A DNA stretch of 64,000 bases from contig NC_081148.1 in assembly GCF_958295425.1 (NCBI RefSeq), positions 13,313,360-13,377,359 on the forward strand, given 5' to 3'. This document shows, one piece after another, positions 58,790 through 64,000 of this stretch (position 1 is the stretch's first letter; each line of letters opens with the position of its first letter). Both the position numbers and the translations under genes were made by a program. The notes under the pieces are model-generated. The model was not told where the DNA came from and did not search any database. It worked only from the letters and a program-made list of their open reading frames with translations. This DNA is from Solea solea. Lineage: Eukaryota; Chordata; Actinopteri; Pleuronectiformes; Soleidae.

Positions 58790-60222
58790 GCCAATTTCTT
58801 TGCTGGGATTTATTGAATTAATGAGAGATGTTGTTGGCAGCTTGTGTTATGCTGGAGTGTATTTAACAGTTTGCAGTTAGTTTGGAAACCTCAGAAACCC
58901 CGTTTAAAATATCACAGCAATCAAACCATGAAATCAAAGTACTGTAATATATTTATTGAAAGATTTATTTAAAGAGGCTTTGTGAGCAAGAAATTATGGG
59001 ATTTGAGAGCAATTAGATACCTATTAACATTCTGGAGTAGAATTTCTGACACTGCTTTTTCAGAGGCAAACTAGATTCATACATTGTTTTGTCTATGATA
59101 ATTTGAGGTTGTCCATTGTAACATAACGGTAAATACTGGACCAATACAGTCTTGGATTAAGGCACTGGTCTGTGTTAAGGGAAAAATGTCAGAATGTCTT
59201 TTTTAAAGCACCTTTTAAGAATACTACCAATCCGTTTTCCAATGCAATTCCAAGATCACCTCTCATGTATTCTTCTTTTCTTTTTCTTTTTCTTTTTTTA
59301 CAAGCCCTGCATTTAACACTCGTTCCCTGAGGTTGCATAAAGTTTAATGACAGAAATCAATAACAGCCAGGTGGGAATGGTGTAGTAGAAGTGTGTCATG
59401 GAGAGGCACAAACTCCAATCTGGCCCCGCGTTAATCCTCATTAAGCGAGGTCAGCCACCAATGCTTATGAGGAGACGAGGACTGTAGCTGGTGCCCCATG
59501 GACTGCCTAAGCATTACAAATGGACCTGAGCCCACTTAAGTCCCATAAACAGACACTCTACTATTCAGCAGATGACAGAGGCCTGACAAGACGACAGCAA
59601 CTTTTGATGTATTATTCATTCATTAATGTCCTGTTATTTACAAATATTCCCAGCCTTTTTCTGCCTGTATTGTGTGGACCCTTGTAAGCTTTTCCAAGAG
59701 ATGACACATGGCTACATTACTGGTTCCCCATCATCGGAAAAGCTATTTGTACCCTCTTTCAAGTTTTGTTAGAAATGATGGATCATTGTGTTGCCTTGGT
59801 TACCATGTTTGTTTTGCGATTACTGTGACATCAATGGGGAAGTGCAACCTCAGCTTACCTCAGACCTGACCAAACCCCATAGGAAGGCAAAGAATGTATA
59901 TTTACACTTTAAACTGAAGAGGAAAAAACTAAAAGCATTAGAACAGCATGTTAAAGAATGAGCATCGAGCTAAAGGTAGAAGACCATTTGGTAATTTCAT
60001 CATCTTTTAGTCTGGTATTTTTGCATTTTGTCCGTCTACTCTGTTCGAAATGTATTTTGTAGAAAAAACATCAGTTGATATGTCTGTGGCTTCAGCTGCT
60101 CTGTGCTTAATTCTGGACACGATCTGGCTCGTAGCACAGGGAATGTCAGTTTTAAAGAATCAGCCACAATCGAGCCTCTATGAAATGCAACCCTTGGCAG
60201 AATCTTAAAATTGCGTACATGT

Positions 60223-60233
60223 ATGTGTGTGTT

Positions 60234-60265
<32 letters not shown>
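60223..60265. repeat. (GT)n microsatellite in the probable 3' UTR
   Basis: TG/GT tract with one TTGC break. Two further (GT)n tracts of about 21 bp lie at 61271-61292 and 61439-61460. Confidence 0.93.
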
Positions 60266-60268
<3 letters not shown>

Positions 60269-61076
60269 CACCAGTGCAATACAAAAGAATTTCAATAGAA
60301 GGAGGAGGTGCTCTATTTTGCACATCAGACTCTGAGACTGGACTTCGACTGAGAACTGACTTCCTCTAAACTGAGTGTTAGCTCTACCAAGTCCTTCAGC
60401 TCGGGCCTGGAGATCTGTAGCTGAGAGATGTTGACATCTTGTGTCAGATTTAGGAATAAAATTACTGTGGCAGAGATGCTTTCTGTTCTATAGACCTGCA
60501 TTTGCTTGACTTGGCAGCCTGATGGTTGTTGTTTTTTTTTTTTTTTTCCTTCTAGATGTTGCAGTGTACGGTGTATATTGAAAAAAAAGAAAAAAAGTGT
60601 TCATGTCTGTAAGAGTATTTTGGCTATATAAGGATTTATTTTTTTCCCAGAAGCCTTGAAATCATGCCATGTTTTGTTTTACTTCGGTGCTATATACTTT
60701 GTAGCAGTAGTCCCTTTGAATTAAAGTGACTGTCATTTTCTACAGAGAGAAAAAGAGAACAAATACAACACATGTCTGTTTTCATTTGTTTGCTTTGTTT
60801 TCTTTTCTTTTCTTTGCTTGTGATTTCTTTTCCATCATTTCAGCATCCCAAGGACTGATGGGATAGATGTACTTGAAAAATATTTAAGAATGATGAAATT
60901 ATTATTATCGGTTACAATATATAGATGTCTGAAGAGAAAAGAATGTGTGACTTAAGAATATTTGTTCATGGCATGCCAGTTCCATTAGTGAGAAAAGACT
61001 GTTTTCTATGAATACGCATGTCTTGCCTTGAAAACTCTTTGAAGTGTGTTTTGCTGTGTTTATATACTTTATGTAC

Positions 61077-61082
61077 AATAAA
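61077..61082 (+). promoter_or_regulatory. plpp4: distal polyadenylation signal AATAAA
   Basis: TACAATAAAAGAC followed within about 20 nt by GTGTG-type sequence, a typical arrangement of signal and downstream element. It is the best-looking terminal signal for plpp4. Another AATAAA at 61494-61499 could extend the transcript. Confidence 0.45.
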
Positions 61083-61520
61083 AGACTGCAGCTGTGTGAA
61101 AATGTGTTCACAAGAGAGGAGACTAATGTGTCCCGTGAATGTGCTCGTGTTGTTGTAACAGGAACCGTGAACTGCTTCACGCGCTTTCATTACATCTCTG
61201 GACCATCTTCTGTGTGCTCTCACTTTCTGTTTTCAGCTGACAGACAGCGGGGTGCTACTAATGCAGCTCAGTGTGTGTGTGTGTGTGTGTGTCTGTTTGT
61301 GTGCGAGGGTGTGAGATTGGGTCACTCTTACAACTTTAAATGGCTTTTTTCGGGTTAATACCACATTTTAGGGTTGGAATTGGATTTCACTTTGATGGTG
61401 TAATGGTACAAGTTCATGACTGTCCTCACCAAGAAGAATGTGTGTGTGTGTGTGTGTGTTGTGCTTTTATGTTGCGTCTCATTCCTAATTTCCAATAAAC
61501 GTATGGATGTTTAAGTCTGG

Positions 61521-64000
61521 CTGTTGCTGAAGGAAGTGTCTTTGTTCTTACTGTACAGAGAGTAAAAGAAATAGCCTCTAAATACAAGCAATTGTTATAA
61601 TTTGCATTTCTAATACAAAAACATCATTCATTCATATGGCATTCATCATGACATTATTTAACCCTCATTTGCATGGCTTTAGAATAAGCCCTCGAGTGCA
61701 AGTCCTCTGTCGTGCAACAGTTGGTTGTATGAAATGAATCATTCTTCTGGTTTTCTGCCTCAAGCCATCCTGGAAGACAGAATATATTGAATATCCACCT
61801 GAGAGTGACTTCACTGGTGGTAAAAAGAAGAAGAAAAAGAGCATTATGTACCCTGTTTTTAAACGTCTTATGAGTGGATATATGAGTGGACACAAGTGTG
61901 ATTAACACCTAGTGTTCAGTAGGTGCCTGGTTGCAGGTGACATCAGTGAATAAAAACTGTCACGGTGCCAGTCAAATCACAAATCTGAAGGGCTTCGCAA
62001 GGACGACATCCATTTTATATACAGTATGTGGTGGTAAGATGCAACTTATCGCACACAGTGGTCACAATTGTAGGCGATTGCCAGCATCTTTAGTAGATTA
62101 CAATGTTATTCTTTTTCATTAAGCACCAAACAAGTACAGCTAAGGCTTAGCACTGTAAAAATGACCATTGTAACATTTTCATTTGATTTACTTAATGCCA
62201 GGATTGGATTATCAGTATTTCAGAAATGAACTTTGTTAGTTGAAACAAAGCAACCAACAGTAAGAGACTTACCTGACTCCCGAAGCATTAGCCTACGTTC
62301 AAAACTGCAAATGACATTTTCTAAAGGCTCAAAATGGAATTCTAATATGTTTTTTAAAAAAAAACAATGTATAGCCTTGTCACTCATGAGAAAGATTCCC
62401 TCTGAATACCAAGTCAACGACATCACCGATCGGTAAGGCTGTTGTTCACAGACAGTGTGACCTCTTCATTGCACTGATAAGCTTTTGTGATTGTTTCTTT
62501 TCAAAGGCCTATTACAGCGTGGCGACATTTGCAAAGAACCACAAGGCCTCAAGGTAGGTGGTTGTAAAAGAGAGACAAAAACATACTCTGTTAAAAACTT
62601 GGGTGACGCACGACTGCCTGGTAACAAACTCTGCAGTCAGACTCGGGAATAGAAGCTCATTGTCCTGCCTACACAGAGCCGTGGAAAGCCTCGAAGGACC
62701 CTGGTTTCACCTCACATTTGAAGCTCGGTGGCTTCAAATATCTGATCTATCAAGTGATATATAGGAAGTTATAGGCGGCAAAATAGGACTACAGTTTGTT
62801 ATACAATGTTAGGAGTTGCGCTGTTAACTGACTATGTTGTTGTTTTGTTTTTGTTTTTTTTTTTTACTTCAAGGCACAGTGTGCAGATACAACCACAGAT
62901 CACCCACACAGCATCAACAACACGGACACAGTCGTTTGCCTCATCATTTCCTTTCAGCGTGCGGATGATTAAAAAGGCAAATATGTCATTCCTCTAAACA
63001 TCCATATTGTTTTCCTGTCAAGGGCGACACCCCTCCTCTGGATGAGCAGTGTCATTACGATCATCAAATCAGCCCTTGATCTAATGCATCAATAGACAAC
63101 CGGCATCTAATATCACTTAACATTGCAATACCCTTGAAAAAGTGACATAACACTCGGTCATCCTCAGTGTTGTCAGAGAGGATTTTAAATGGAGATTTCA
63201 AGAATTGATGGCTTTTCGTGAGGGAACAGAGATCATTATCATGCACAATTCACACGTCAACTTTATTGCCATGTGTGCTAAACGCAGTAAAAAAATCTAT
63301 AGAATATTAGATTTTGTAATGAGGTACTAAACAAGACATAGACTTCAGACCAGTTTCTCATCTATTAGGAAGTTCTATTGCCGCTATGAATGAAAGCAGT
63401 AATTTATTTATATTGTTTTTTTTCCCCCTCAGGTATATTTGTAAAATAAATGATTGATATTGGGGCCACAAAAACCTCATATCCCCTCTGGAAATATCTA
63501 AAGCAATGTACAAATACTTTACTTTGAATAATATTTTTTAGAAACAATCTTCTCTCATTTAAAAATGTAGTGTAGTTACACTCATTGAGGCCAATTTGTC
63601 TGGTAAATTTACTCAGAAATTCCCCTTTAAATAAAAAATATTAAAGTTCACTTGGATTTGTGGTATAGGTAAGAGTATGATGTGCTGGTATTCTAAGTTT
63701 CCCTTAGTGCTTTAAAGTAAAGCTTGCCATGGTAAGGAACAGTTTCATAACTTATAGCTTTATTTTTTTTTCTCTCCAACTTCAACTTCACTATGAATGA
63801 CTCTGGATTCTGAAGGAAGTGACACAAAAGAGGAGGTGGAAAACAAAGGAATCTTTAATTTGGCTCATAATTAATGGATCAGCCATGGAAAATGAAACGA
63901 AATAGAGCACCTAATGAAATGTTAGAAGTCTTAACCAAAGAGCTGTACTTGATATTTGGAAAACCTAAAAATATGTTTCTGATTAGTTCCCAGAAGTCAA
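61521..64000. other. no gene recognised (downstream of plpp4)
   Basis: AT-rich sequence with only short, unrelated open frames on both strands and a few T-runs. I see no exon of a following gene and no clear repeat termini. Confidence 0.55.

Larger units (their letters stand above)
58469..61520 (+). other. plpp4: probable plpp4 3' UTR (about 3 kb)
   Basis: Exonic-looking sequence after the stop with no acceptor needed. Candidate AATAAA signals occur at 58784-58789, 60455-60460, 61077-61082 and 61494-61499, and an ATTAAA is near 60720. The 61077 and 61494 signals are followed by GT- or T-rich sequence, as expected downstream of a cleavage site. Which site is used, and so the true length, cannot be decided without transcript data. 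Confidence 0.45.

Noticed and set aside
62519..62560. Possible exon of a downstream gene ending at an AAG|GTAGGT donor
   Set aside because: The preceding frame is short, no acceptor or known protein sequence was recognised, and no further exon follows in the window.

Overview
The window is vertebrate nuclear DNA, almost certainly from a ray-finned (teleost) fish. It is AT-rich, with sparse coding sequence split by long introns, many (GT)n/(CA)n, (TA)n and (GATA)n microsatellites, and interspersed repeats of kinds typical of fish genomes (tRNA-headed SINEs, L2/Rex-like and L1/Tx1-like LINE remnants, PIF/Harbinger-like and fold-back MITEs, hAT remnants). There are no prokaryotic operons, CRISPR arrays or true structural RNA genes.

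One protein-coding gene is well supported, on the + strand: plpp4 (phospholipid phosphatase 4, formerly PPAPDC1A). Seven coding exons at 23965-24053, 43530-43638, 46710-46800, 50302-50365, 50527-50651, 56618-56788 and 58260-58468 join in phase into a 285-residue six-pass membrane enzyme. It carries all three PAP2 lipid-phosphatase motifs and the PLPP4-type C-terminus. Intron 1 is about 19.5 kb; introns 2-6 are about 3.1, 3.5, 0.16, 6.0 and 1.5 kb. A CpG-enriched promoter/5' UTR with a short uORF precedes exon 1. A long 3' UTR with several polyadenylation signals follows exon 7, probably to about 61.1-61.5 kb.

Layout: 1-23.4 kb is gene-poor flank. It holds a broken LINE with an embedded SINE (2.7-3.7 kb), a 481-bp MITE (3.9-4.4 kb), a CpG-rich block that could be a minus-strand first exon (9.5-9.7 kb), a decayed L1-like LINE (11.1-12.1 kb), and splice-bounded candidate exons on both strands near 14.8 and 15.5-16.1 kb. 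From 23.4 to 61.5 kb lies plpp4, with introns carrying SINEs, MITEs, hAT- and Tc1-like remnants and microsatellites. From 61.5 to 64 kb nothing was recognised.

I found no convincing undescribed biological system. The items most worth a second look are the possible minus-strand transcription units at 9.5 and 15.5-16.1 kb, the perfect 18-bp hairpin in intron 3, the weak donor of plpp4 intron 6, and the uORF. All repeat names and candidate exons come from reading the sequence, without database searches.
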